Origin: Augochlora pura
Taxonomy: Eukaryota > Arthropoda > Insecta > Hymenoptera > Halictidae
Reading direction: 5' to 3'
Length of the DNA: 64,000 bases
NCBI RefSeq assembly: GCF_028453695.1
Contig: NC_135777.1
Coordinates: 3,224,001 to 3,288,000 of the forward strand
Part shown: piece after piece, positions 46,986-58,817 of the stretch
Position numbering within the stretch: the stretch's first letter is position 1
Layout of the letters: every line of letters begins with the position of its first letter
The notes under the pieces: model-generated
What the model saw: the letters and a program-made list of their open reading frames with translations, nothing else
Told to the model about the DNA's origin: nothing
The model's database searches: none
Made by a program: the position numbers and the translations under genes

Positions 46986-49900
46986 ATTTTTTTTGACATT
47001 GGAATTGAACATTATTGATGTTATTTATTTTATTAATCTTGACATGATAGTCCAGTTTCATGTACCTAAATTGCAAGATATGGATGCGAACGACATAATA
47101 AAAATCAATTCGAATCAATAAAAAATTCACAAGCTTTAGTTACAAATTAGAGATAATTATAACTTAAATATATAATAATAAACATATTTATGTTTATTAT
47201 AAATTAGATATAAATTCCGATAGTCTTCTACCAGGCTTTGTTCTTGCACGAATTTCGGGACACTCTTTACGCGGCGTGATTTCACGTCGACTCGTCCGAC
47301 CCGGCGCCTGATTCCCGGTCTGGCAGTGAGAACAATGTTATACAATGCTGTCCACCGATTTTAGATCAATGCCACGAGCATTCGGTGCACTTTGCGCTCG
47401 TTGCACAATCAAACGCGATCTTTGCGATCGACGCGAATGCTCGGAGCCGAGACTCGCGCAAAATCGCAGCATCTCCACCGAAGAAACGATCGCGCGGATC
47501 GTCGACCGTCGACGACGCAACTGTATCCAAATTCTTCGGTCGACCGAGAAATTCGGATTCGCACGATTCACCCTGTCGCATTGACACGCGTTGACCCACC
47601 AGCGATTGCGCAACGAGATTTTCTAAAATTACGAGCGCCGCGAACGCTCGCCGTTTCTACTCCTGCCTTTCATCGGAGCGGACGCACGCGCGAACAATAA
47701 CGTCTGGGATCCGCGGGCCGGAAACGGAGCTCGTTAACACTGTTCGACGACACGTATACGGCCGGCATCGTCGACGCTATTTTCGCTCGGTCCGCGAAAG
47801 TTAATTGGCCGACGGTCTCTGGGATATCTTCAACGGTGCCGGCAGAGTCACTACCGAGACGGTGTTCACGATCGTCACTCGCTTGAAGATCGGCAAATGG
47901 AAGTTCCGCGAGTAGTAGCTGGCCATGATGGGCACGAGGGCCGGCGCGGCGCTCTTCGGAGCCAGCGGACAGGTCATGCTTGATCCGGGAGGACTCCGAA
48001 ACTATGCGGAATCCGATTAGCCGGCGAACTAGTTTCTCCCGAGCCCGACTTGCCCCTAGAACGATCCGACGTAGCTCTGAACAGTCGGTGCTTCGACAGA
48101 CGAGCCCTGCGAAGCCGGATCCTTCGGACGAAGCTGGAAGTTGCGACGGCAGAAGATTCAAGCTGGAAGTTTAAAGCTGGAAGTAGCGAGGCCAGACGGC
48201 AAAGATGATAAAGACTCTAAGAAGAGACAACGTCCGTGAGGCAGGATGCTCGGTAGGGGCGCTCTAACGAGTTCAACATTGGCCTGAATCGCTCGGACCG
48301 TTCACCAGCTGATCGGTAATCGCCGCGGTCGATTAGAAAGTGCGCGCGTCCCTGTAAATGGTCTCGCGAAGGATCTCGCGTTATCGTCGGAGAGAATCGT
48401 CGTATAGGTCTGGTGTGCTAGCAGCTGCTTGGGTTGCGCAACGATCCCGCGGTACCGAGGTCCTTGGGCCGCTCGAGATTACTCGGAGTCGTTTTTTAGG
48501 GTACGCCGCGGCTTCCTCCGGTTGAAATCCTTAGACCCCCTCGATTCTGGTACTTGAACAAGGCGGAGCTTTCGTGGCCCCGAATTCCCCGCGGCAGGAC
48601 CGCTTAAGGACAGGTTCGCTTTCTCTCGACCGGGTCGCGCGGAGCTTTTTTCGCTCTAGGCCCGCGTTGTTCCGTCGATTGCGCACGTTCGACCGGCCTG
48701 CTCGCTCTTTATTGTCACGCCGACCGACGTCGTTCCGGTGCAACGACCGGCTAAGTGATTCAACTAACGTTTTCTAAGTGGCGAGTCGAAGGAGCGGTTC
48801 CTTTCTTGCCGCGCGGCGCGCCCCTTCGCTCTCTTTTCCCTTCCGCCGGCTATTTTTCTCCGGCCGCCGATCCTCCGGGACCTTGTCCCTGACAAAGACA
48901 GATGGCAGCCGAGGGGACTCGCCCGCGAACGAATTAATCAGCCGGTCCGACGAATTTCGGGAATCTCGCGGCCGAGTCTGCTCTCTCTCTCGGCTCGTTG
49001 CGCCTCGCCGGTCACCCCGGTCTCGACAGGGATAAGACTCCTTTGACTCTGGCCGGAATAAAGACTCGACTCTCCGGGCCTGTCGGGGGACCTCTGCGCC
49101 CTTCAGATGTAGATCACCACGACTCCGTCGTGAAAGAAGATCGTTACGCGATACCGTTGCGCCACGTTCGAAGACATTCTCCGTGCAGCTCGACCGGCTC
49201 CCGAAACATTAGCCGAGGAATCGGCGTCGCTGAATGCAGCCCTTTTCAACGGGTTCGCCCGATTGTCTCGCAAGTCGTCCCTTTTAGACGCGGCACTTAG
49301 GGCCAACCGACGACAATCGGGGCCCCTCTCTCTCTCTCTCTCCCCGAGACGCGCCGGCAAATCGCGGGAATCCGCCGGGCGATTTCAACCGGAGTTTCCT
49401 GGCTCTCCCTTCGTGCTCGCTCGCTCTCTCGCTCGCTCGCTCCGTTCCGCTGGAACTTGGAAAACTTTTCAAAAAGTTCGGCTCGCTCGGTGAAAGCCGA
49501 TTGAAAATTTCGTTGAACGGTTCGTGCTCCCTTGATAGACGCCCTCCCTCGTCCGGTTTCCGAACGCTCAGAACTCCGTTGCCAATTAAACTCTCGCCAT
49601 TCGGAGATCCCGCGCCGATTGTTTCACTCCGAGCTGCCTCCGCTCCGACATCGTCGGCCGCACAATTCTCGCCTGCGTGATTATATTCCCATCGACGATC
49701 GAGCGAACCGCACCGAAGACGGCAACTGTCGCGGTTCGGACCCCGGCACTCGTCGCGGATTTTTATTAATAAATCCGATTCACCGGGCCGCTGGTCGACG
49801 AACTTCTTGGCGAGCGTTTAGGCGCCCGTTGAACCGCGATCCTAAAGCAACCTATACGGTCTTGTCCTGTGGACGCTGCACCACGTGGCTGGGAAGCTTC

Positions 49901-51167
49901 GAGAAGAACGACGACCGTTCGATGCGACGGCGGAGTTGGTGATCTCGCGTGCAGATCCTTCGGTGAGAACACAATGATTGCGGAGGCTCGTGGCAGCGAG
50001 CTCGCGGCCGACTGTATGTTCCACGAGCGTCGCGACGCCCGAACTGGAAGCTGGCCACTTCTGCGCCTTGGTTTATATTTAAACAGCGGAGAGTGGCCGA
50101 CGACCACGACCGCTACGTCGACGCGTCTTTCTTCGGGGCTCGGGGAGGGGCGGGGGACAACGGGAAGAAGAGGCGGCGCGAAAAATACTGGCGAAAAGAA
50201 AGATTTCGAGGCGCATCCAGCGAAAACACCCGCTGCGTTATACGCGACCGATTTATTTTTGTCATTCGCGGAGAATAAATACACCTTCCGAGCCTTGGGC
50301 CCGTTACAGAGCCGTGAAACAACGCTGACGAACGGTCTCGCCCGAATCTGGACCACGAGGACAACGAGAGGCAAAAGGACCTTCGAAATCCAGCCTAGGA
50401 TCTGCGAAGTCTCGATCGACGCTCTCGAATCGACGCTGTCGAACCTACGTTCTCGAATCGACGTACTTGGACAATCGACCTCCTTCGTCGTTCGTTAAAC
50501 GAGTCAACGATCCTAGAGTTCGCGCGGAGGAGCACGACGTGTCCGAGGAATGCCGGGAAATCCGCGCTATAAAAGAACGCCGGGGCGAGTCACGGACCTC
50601 CCACGCAGACGCCCGCGACTGAACTTTCTCAAACTCGAGCCAAGCTGGCTCGTTTACGAATGTGCATCGCGTGGAGAGATTTAAGAACGGGCTGAAATTA
50701 ATGCGACCTCGCGTCCCGAGATTTATTCGGAACGCGAGACGCGGCACCCCCCCGGTATCGAACACGCGACTCGCCTTCTGCGGGATCGAGATAGACCGGT
50801 GCACGCGTCCATTGGTCACGACACGTGTTCCAAATTAATTGCAGCGGGCCCCGCTGAAAAGAGAAGATAATCGGTAACCTGCTGGAAAAGTCGCGCCGCG
50901 ACAGCGCCGAGAGCGAAAGTGCTCGTAAACCACGCTGCCAACAGTGTTCCAAGTGCCCCCGGGGGATTTCTCGGCCGTGATTGAACTGGTTCGGCGATTT
51001 TACTAGTAAATCGTCGAGCATTAAAGGAGGCTAACGGCTGTTGCTTCGGAAGAACGACGAAAGTCAACTGATTCCGATAGTTTGTCATTTTTATCAATAT
51101 TTTGGCTAACGTTTGCTGTTTGTGCTTGAATTGACCTTATATGGGCAGGACTTTTTTCTTAAGATAA
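46986..51167. other. CpG-rich intergenic stretch without an assignable gene
   Basis: From about 47230 to 50990 the DNA is GC- and CpG-rich and stop codons are scarce, so frames of 100-209 codons overlap on both strands (for example 49869-50498 plus against 49766-50374 minus). None shows a domain I recognise. A CT microsatellite lies at 49327-49343. A 58-codon minus-strand frame at 47801-47977 is listed separately. I see no splice-consistent gene structure. Confidence 0.45.
47801..47977 (-). CDS. Candidate 58-aa small protein, unknown function
   Basis: An ATG frame on the minus strand preceded by an in-frame stop. It reads MTCPLAPKSAAPALVPIMAS, then YYSRNFHLPIFKRVTIVNTV, then SVVTLPAPLKISQRPSAN. 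The composition (balanced hydrophobic and basic residues, one moderately hydrophobic stretch near 36-46) looks more protein-like than the surrounding Arg/Ser-rich frames. I do not recognise it. A longer frame (163 codons) overlaps it in another phase. Confidence 0.2.
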   Translation of the reverse strand: MTCPLAPKSAAPALVPIMASYYSRNFHLPIFKRVTIVNTVSVVTLPAPLKISQRPSAN

Positions 51168-51169
51168 TA

Positions 51170-51300
51170 TTGGGTTGGCAACTAAGTAATTGCGGATTCA
51201 AAATAAGAAGGACAATTCAATTCGTTTGCTTAAAGATATAAGTTTATTCAATTAGACATATCAATTTTGATGCTACCTTTCTTTCAAGGCTTCGTTTTAA
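51170..51300. mobile_element. Mariner element terminus, solitary
   Basis: After TA (51168-51169) comes TTGGGTTGGCAACTAAGTAA then TTGCGGATT, a classic mariner terminal repeat. No second terminus or transposase sequence is seen in the following kilobase. The inner boundary is unknown and 51300 is arbitrary. Confidence 0.7.
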
Positions 51301-52420
51301 TGTACTGTATATAACATAAAAACGATTTTATTTTAACTAATACACTTTGTAACTTTGAATTAAGAGTGGCATACAATATGCATAGAAGCTTAAAGAATCT
51401 TCGAATCTATTAGCGCTAATGCGTCTAATTAATCATTGTGCTATTATGTATGCTTTTGCGTTTAGTGAATACCGACAGAAACAAAATTAATGTGAATTGT
51501 AGACAATCGCTTCTATCTACAGACTACTTGCAAGGCTTCTGCTTTGATATTTCAGGTGCTACTCGCCGTTATTGATATTGTTGCTGCTTATCTCAGACAC
51601 CTTATATAATTAAGAAGTATCCGTCATCTTGACAAAGAAACTAAAATTATTTGGTAAAATGTCGCTATAATAGCATATGCCTTAAAAGTTACACAGACCC
51701 ATACAAGATTAACTAATAGTGTATCATTTCAAAGAATCTTCATAAGGCAAATACTAGAGTATGAAACAAGTCATTTTGAACAGAAGTATCAAATTAATAA
51801 ATCAAAGTAGTGCCATAAATTCCTCATAATAAATTCCATCAAGAGCATTCCCTTCAAGTCTAACCCTATAATTTTAAACCAACCCTAACCCAACAACACT
51901 CGAACGTAATCAACGCGATTACAATAAAGAAGAAAGCACAATCCATGTTACATCAAGCTTAAAATCTTCTTCCAGATTCTCAGCACCCAGAAACCCCCGG
52001 TAACTGTCTCAGCGCTGTCAAAGAAGATCGCCTGCATCGAGAAGGAAAGCGAAATATTCAACCTACAAATCTGAAGTACAATCCCTCATCTTTCCCAGCA
52101 TCGAGGACCGAGGATCTCCGAGCGCAGCGTGTGCGAGTTCCTCGAGCGGAAGCCAGACCGCTGGAGGAAAAGGATCGATCGGAAAAGAAGCAACGACGAG
52201 CGGAGCTTGTTAATTCTCTCGCGTGTCGCTGGGTCGTCAGCGAGGAAAACAGAGCGACGGGAGGAAGCGTTTCGTAGTTCGGCGTCGCATTCCGGCGCGT
52301 CGAAACCTCTTTACCTTCGCGAATCTAGCCGCGTCGATCCTCGGCCGCCACCCATCCGCAAAACGGCGAAAAAAGCCTGCCGGAGGTGTGTCGACCGAAA
52401 AGGAGGAACGCAATGATCGG

Positions 52421-52770
52421 AGAGTGAAGGAGAGAGAGAGCGCGAGGAAGGGAAAAGGAAATAGTGAAAGAGAGAAAAAGGCGGTAAGAGTAAGAGAGAA
52501 GAAGACAATAAGAGTATTAGAGAAAGAGACGGTAAGCGTATTAGAGAAAGAGATGTGATAAGAGAAGAAGAGGCAGAGTAAGAGTGAGAGAGAAAGAGAG
52601 TAAGAGTAAGAGAAAAAGAGAGAGAGAGAGTAAGATCAAAGGAGAGAGTGTAAGAGAGAAAGAGCGAGGAAGGGAAGGTACAAGGGAGAAGAAGCGAGGA
52701 AGAGAAAGGGAGGGAATAAGCGAAGGTGAGGAGGTAAGAATAAAGGGGAAGGTAGAAAGAGGTATACATC
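52421..52770. repeat. Long purine (GA-rich) tract
   Basis: Almost uninterrupted A and G on the + strand for about 350 bases, with imperfect GAGAGA and GTAAGAG units. The Arg/Lys/Glu-rich frames through it are artefacts of the composition. Confidence 0.85.
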
Positions 52771-55304
52771 GCAGAGCGATACCAGGAGCGTAAGGTCTCA
52801 GGGTACTCCCAAAGGGTCATCACCCTGGCGAACCCCACGATGCTCTTGGGCTCTCGCCGCGCCACCCTCCTCGGTCTACGAGCGAGGTGCTCTTTACCAC
52901 ACCCTCGTGACGTGCACTTTTGCTCCCTGGCGCGTCTCCAGGGACGAAGAAATATGGGCTGGCCTGCGAGAAAATGGCGTAATTATATACGAGGGCGGGA
53001 AAAAGGAGGGTGTAAATCAAAACGGCGGGCCGGCTCCACGGCTGGCTCGGAGACCGAGAGGAACGCGAACTTGTTATCTGGGAAGGGGGGGGGGCCTAGG
53101 CCCGACACACGCCCGGTCTCCGATTCCTCGGGGGAACGAGGCGAGCCTACGCCGCGCGATATCGTGTTCCGGCAGCCAATCGGGCCGCGGCGAGCCACGA
53201 AAATCGCGGCGGCAGCCTGTATCGACGACTTTCCCTCGGCTTTCGGATCGTCTATTTTAAGTCGCCGCGCGGAAAAGATGGAAGTCTCCGGTGACCCGAT
53301 TCCGGGCCGGTTCCGCGGGAGAACAAAAGGTCCCTATTATACGAGTAATACCTTGACAATTGGTCGAGGCATCCTCCTTTCATTCAGTAATTATTTTACT
53401 GGGAACAATTCTTTCGGCCGGGAATAATGGCCGCCGGCTAAGGAACACCGCTGGGAACAAACCCCGGCGACTAACAAGCCTGTCTCCCTGGAGCCGCTGG
53501 AAACGGACCAATCCCAGGGGGGGCTTACGCGAGTTGTCTCGGTATAGTATAGCTCAGAGGAGACGAATTCTTTCTGGTCACTTCGGAACGCGCGAGCCGA
53601 CGCCGGATGAAAAAGTACCGCGAGCCAACCGCATCGTAATTAGCGAGCGGCATTCTTAATTATTCTAATGAGGGCAATGACGTCACGAGGTCGAGGATCT
53701 TAAGTACTCAGGCATATTACCGTAACACAGACGCGAGACTGCCTCCATCCCCTCTCTCTCTCTCTCTATCTTTCTCTTTTCCTCTCGCCCGACTCGCGCG
53801 TCGACCTCCCTCTCTTTTTTCCTCCTCGGTGCTGGCAGCCTTTTGAAATCCTCGAGGCCTCTTTACCGCGGATTTCTCCGCAACGAGAGCCGCGCGTGTC
53901 GCACGCTCGGTCGAACGCGACGTAATAACACGTCACTCGGCTGGCGGAACGATCGCGTCGAACCGTGGCGAATCGCCGCATCGATTGTCGCGCGGTAGCT
54001 AAAAGTTTCACGCTTGCGACGCTCCCTCGTGAAAAGTTTCCGCATGATTTTAGAGGCTCGCGAGGATTGCCGGATTAGGAGCAGGTTTCTAGACCACTGT
54101 GAACGGGGTCTGCTCGTGGTCCGAGGGAGCTACTCGCGGCGGCTGTTTCCAAGAACGGAAAGATCGTTCAGAAGTTACGGGATCGTCGTAACGGGGAACG
54201 CGCGACAGCCGACAGTGATAAACGTGAGAACAGGGACGACGCGTGGTGCGAAAATAAATGTTGTACAAGTGCGAGGGATTGTATTCCGATGAGCTTGTAA
54301 CGCGGCGCGATCGCCGAGCGAAACTGACGTTGTGTTACAATTGAAAATCCGGTTTGCAGGGGCGGCCGCAACACGGAAAGAAACCGCGCCGCATCCATAG
54401 AAAATGAGATACCTTTCAGCGGCGTCGGGAATATGGGTCACGGAATGAAACACAGTAGCTAGGTAAATAGATTGAGGGTGTGCGCGGCGGATTCAGGTGT
54501 GGGAGAGACAGCGGCAACGGAGTCGATAGGTTTTATCTCGACCCGGTTGGCATGGCATTTGCAAAATTAATCATCGCCCACGTATCCCGCCTCTACGGCT
54601 CGCTGGCTGCGAGCAGCTCCTGTTTTTCAAAAAACCGAGACCCGCCGACGAAACCTCCGACGGATGTGCCACCCGGTAATTAAAAGTTCAATCAGGCCGG
54701 AATACTAGGGCTCGTCTAGCATCGACCGTGCTATCGCATCCCTTGGTTATTCCTAGTGCCGCCGGGAAAATAAAGAAGCGGCGACTGTACTTCTGTTGCA
54801 GGGGCCAGTCAGGGAGACTTTTAATAAAAAGAGGCAGTATAAACTTAATACGATGTACAGGGCGTCGTTAGCTGGCGGTATAGCTGAATAAGGGTTGATT
54901 CTGCGTCGGAAAATAAGGCAGAGGAAAGGGTGGCATTCTTTTATTTAATCCGTGCAACCTGGCACCGATAGAACTGTTTCATCACGTTCCGAAATCATTT
55001 TTAATGTTAGCAAAGAGTAGATTAATATTGTCAACAAAGAGTAGAAAAAAATTTGCTCGAAAATGGAACAAATGGAACGTCAAATGAGAAGGTGTTGTTC
55101 TACTTCATAGACTTATATCTTGACGAGAAATCATCCCTTATTTGGTTCTTTCATCAAATACGTGACATCCTGTATTTTCGGAGTATTATCAACCCCTTCT
55201 TCGAGTGACAATTTATCAAATACAGACAAATGTAATGAGAAAAATTCTTTTGAAGACAGTGTAGCAATTTTTAGTCTCGGAGTCATCACTCGAGTGCGAA
55301 AGCG

Positions 55305-55576
55305 TTAACTCTTTGATTGCGGCGCATTCTTGAATAGAAATATCAATAGAAGCGAAACGAAAAAATGGTCAAGTTAGTTACTGATTGCGTATCTCATGAT
55401 ACAGTGATTGACTGTCTTATCACGAAGATAATTATAAAGAAGGAAATTCAATATTAATAATGGATGACTAGTTTCCTAAACACAATGCTTAACGCAGTGA
55501 TAAATTGATGCGACATCGAAGGTATTGTTCTCCGTTAATTACAGATATTTTACACCCTTCATAGTCAAAGGGTTAA
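55305..55576. mobile_element. piggyBac-like MITE flanked by TTAA
   Basis: TTAA at 55305-55308 and 55573-55576 bracket 264 bp. The left end is CTCTTTGATTGCGG and the reverse complement of the right end is CCCTTTGACTATGA. Immediately to the left, GAGTGCGAAAGCG abuts the same TTAA and looks like the end of a second such element. Confidence 0.65.
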
Positions 55577-56116
55577 CAAGGCTCCGAAAATATATTCTAT
55601 TAAATTGCTGCTGCTCCTATTTATTAAAAATCTCCCCGACAACCGATCGCGCCTCTATTCCCCATAATCGATTGATCTTCCGCCACGCCATCTGAAATTT
55701 CGTCAAACCCGGTGCCCAGAGACTTTTCCCATTTCATCTCGCACATCGACGGTGTCCCTAGCGACAAGATAAAACCGAAGAAGCGGCAGCAACCATCGTT
55801 CACAACAGTTGATCGATCCTTGGACTAGACCGCGCTGGGTTCGAACGGTTACAGGACCCGGCTGGTGTTTTTACTCGGAGTAGACAATCTATCAGAGAGT
55901 TCGTTGAGAGAGGAGTATATGCCGGAACATCGCGGCGCGTAATGCGAAGTGGAAACAAGCAACAGCCCAGAGATGGCTGACTAGACGCCTAAGAAGAGCG
56001 TCGGATGCCTGTGGCGTGCACACGCGAGAGGTTAACGCGGGATCTCTTCTGAAACGAAATATCGATTCCCGGCAGGCGGCCGGAGAATCGTGCCACCCTT
56101 ACAGCTGTAACGGGAA

Positions 56117-56261
56117 TACCAGAAGAGAAACGAAGGGGAGAGAGGGGAAGAGGGAGTTGGAGAGGAAGAGGGAGAGAAAGAGTAAGAGGAAGATCGTGCG
56201 CGAGAGGGACGAGCGAAAGAAAGAGGGAAAGAGCGAAAGGGAGGCGAAAGAGAGCGCGAGG
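56117..56261. repeat. Purine (GA-rich) tract
   Basis: About 145 bases of nearly pure A/G on the + strand, with GAGAGG and GAAAGAG units. Confidence 0.8.
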
Positions 56262-57702
56262 GTTGCTGCACGGCCATCCTGCCTCGTGTACACCACCGGC
56301 AGAACCACCCTCCTGTTGCCAACCGGGCATCGATCCAACGACCAACCGCCGCGTTCCTCCTCCGGTCTACCAAGAAAGCATCCCTGCCTATTTCCTTCCG
56401 CCGGCGGACTCTCCCGATCTGTCGCGATCCTGTCGGCGCTGGACAGGTTCGACAACCGGCGAAAGGAAATTAATCGAACGAGAGTTTGATGGGACCGATA
56501 CCGGCGCGTCCAAGGGCTACCGGGATTTTTAAGCGCTCGCACGTGCACAGGACACGGCTCGCCGACCAAGTGAAAGGAAAACGGGCGACGGACTCGCGTG
56601 TGTCTTGAGCGCGCTCGCGGAGACAATGTCCCCGGCACACAAAGGCAGCCGAGCAAACGTGAATCACGATGCTCTTCGGGAGTACAATGAGCTGGAGAGA
56701 GAGAGGGAGAGATAACAGTACCGTGATATTATTGAAAGGCGAAACACCCGTCAAAGAACGACGTCGTGACGCGCTAATGAATCAACGCAGAAGCCAGCCA
56801 CTTTTCCCCTCCTCCTCGTCCGCAGCGGCGAAAGAATCGCGGAGTGGCCGTGTACCGCGGCCGGAAAAATTCCCGAGAGCCCCCTGGATCCTTGTATCGC
56901 AGGTTTATCGCAGACCCCGTCCGAATGTACAGGAAACGAAAGGAAGCGTGTCGGAGAAAGAACAAGGTCGTATTTCGCAATCACTCGGTGTCAGCGCGGT
57001 TTATGCCGGACCTAGGCCACCGGGTTAGTCCGCCCGGCCTTTCTCCTCGGAGGAAAACGCGGCTAGTTCGTGGGCCCGAGTAATTACGGCGCGGGATCGA
57101 CGATGACAGTCCGTTCCGCTGAAAAACTACGGCTTGTAGGCAAATTGTGCATGTCCCGTGCAGTGGGACTAAAAAAGGGCCGGGCAGCGTGTTGCACGGT
57201 GTCGCGAACGGTCGCGTTCACGTGCTACGCTGCCAATGGCCTCTCGACCCACAGGATTTCCCACGCGTCGTCGCGGCTGCACCCCGCCGACGGACATTTT
57301 CGGCGACGGTCTGCTCGCCGCACGAGTCAGTCCAAGATCTCAACGCGTCATCGCCTTGTTCCAGTTTATTGTCAAGTGCAGTCGACGTGAGTCACGGCTC
57401 CGCGAGATCACCGATACGCATACGTGTGCGACTGGCGGAGGTTACCAGCGAGGAAACAATTAGCCGTCCGTAAATTTCCGGTTGATAAGATAAGAGAAGA
57501 ACGCGAAGAATAGCCGGCATCGGGAGCGCGTCCGATCAGCTGATTCGAAGACGACGTTAGAGGACCCTCGAAGAAGTCGCACGCTTGTCCCTCCGTAAGG
57601 GAGCGCGTTTCGCCCTCCTACCGTCGCGGCCGACTATTTTTAAACGCAGTCGACACGCGCCGTGGAAAACGAGTACGAGGAATAAAGAGCGAGAGCACAT
57701 GC

Positions 57703-58617
57703 ACCCAACTCTTTTTTTACACGGTAGATACGTTTCTTAGAAAAGGAACGAACCATATAGTAAATTTGGGGATATGTAGCATAACTTTCAAAAATCGTGA
57801 AAGATAAAAAAACTCTAAATATTTTCCCAAAATACCCTGCAAAAGAAGTAATAATGAAATCCATACTACATAAGTATTTACAAAACAAGAACAATTCATT
57901 TCTATTGCAAAATAAATTAAAATTAGTGCACAGTGAAAATTCAATCCACAAGTACAAAACATATAAAAATTCAAATTGAAATTAGTCTCTTTGGAATATT
58001 TTGTTGCTATTTCGGCATTTTATTAATAAGGGTACTGTAAAAATGATGTAAAATAATATTGCTTATAGAACTTTTCTAAACCGAAAATTTAACACAATAT
58101 TACCTTTTTCAGTAGCAAAAAGTTATCAACAATATAAATTAAACTGAAAATTTCACCATCTAATTAAAAAAAAAACTTCAACATTAACTTTTCCAAAACT
58201 TTATGGAAATTATTTATTACGTCCTACATGAACACTTTAACGCAATAGTAAATAACGAAATGCTGTGTTCAAGTTGAAGTACATCCGGATAGAGAACAAA
58301 GCGATAATACACAGGGTATTCCCCGTTAAGTGAACAAGTCATGACGTAGACCAAGTCTACCGTATGACCAAGTTTGGGCATAAACTGACCGACGGTTTAT
58401 TTACATATGTATACAGGAGATTACTGTATTCCCCCAATTGTATTTTGTTGCTGTATAGATAAGTTTCTGCAAGACACTGTCAAAGTTAGAATTGAAAAAA
58501 ATTTGTTTAGTCTGTATTTATTCTGATTGGTTATTAGAAAGTGTATTTATTCTCATCGGTGAACCGCGTTATTTCAAAATCGTGTAAAATAAGACCGTGT
58601 TAAAAAAAGAGTTGGGT
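57703..58617. mobile_element. Non-autonomous transposon, 0.9 kb, with 24-bp inverted ends
   Basis: The left end is ACCCAACTCTTTTTTTACAC then GGT. The reverse complement of the right end is ACCCAACTCTTTTTTTAACA then CGGT, differing by one inserted A. The interior is AT-rich (57740-58560), clearly unlike the CpG-rich DNA on the left. It has no long frame and no transposase motif. I could not identify a target-site duplication or superfamily. Confidence 0.8.
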
Positions 58618-58626
58618 ATACCTATA

Positions 58627-58803
58627 TCAATCCAGAGCATGGAACATGTCCAAATGCGCCTGAACTAGTTCTATTATGGTATCGACTAGCGAGCACCCGA
58701 CCTGCGTAAGCTGGTGCGAGGAATACAGAGAAGCCACTCTCGGAGAGAGTAATCCCGAAGAAGAAAGCCGTGCCTCGGTTGGCAAAGTTTTTTCTTCAAA
58801 TTC
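58627..58803 (-). CDS. Coding-like minus-strand frame, possibly a last exon; function unknown
   Basis: An open frame of about 60 codons ending at TGA (58627). It includes TLPTEARLSSSGLLSPRVAS, then LYSSHQLTQVGCSLVDTIIE and LVQAHLDMFHALD at the C-terminus. The last 25 residues would form an amphipathic helix. There is no ATG at its start, so it would have to be the 3' part of a spliced or broken gene. An in-frame TAA lies just upstream of the frame. A minus-strand AATAAA lies about 90 bases beyond the stop, inside the adjacent transposon. I do not recognise the protein. Confidence 0.25.
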   Translation of the reverse strand, partial: EFEEKTLPTEARLSSSGLLSPRVASLYSSHQLTQVGCSLVDTIIELVQAHLDMFHALD

Positions 58804-58817
58804 GCAGCGCAAGGGTA

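Larger units (their letters stand above)
51301..57702. other. Intergenic: AT-rich then CpG- and purine-rich, no assignable gene
   Basis: AT-rich to 52080, then CpG-rich to 54700, AT-rich at 54800-55620 (with a TTAA-flanked MITE), and CpG-rich again to 57650. Long purine-only tracts occur at 52421-52770 and 56117-56261, and a CT run at 53750-53775. Overlapping open frames of up to 195 codons (52840-53427 plus) match no family. Confidence 0.45.

Noticed and set aside
49766..50498. Opposed 200-codon frames suggesting a gene
   Set aside because: Both strands are open across the same CpG-rich DNA, the translations are Arg/Ser/Thr-rich with no domain, and there is no start or splice logic.
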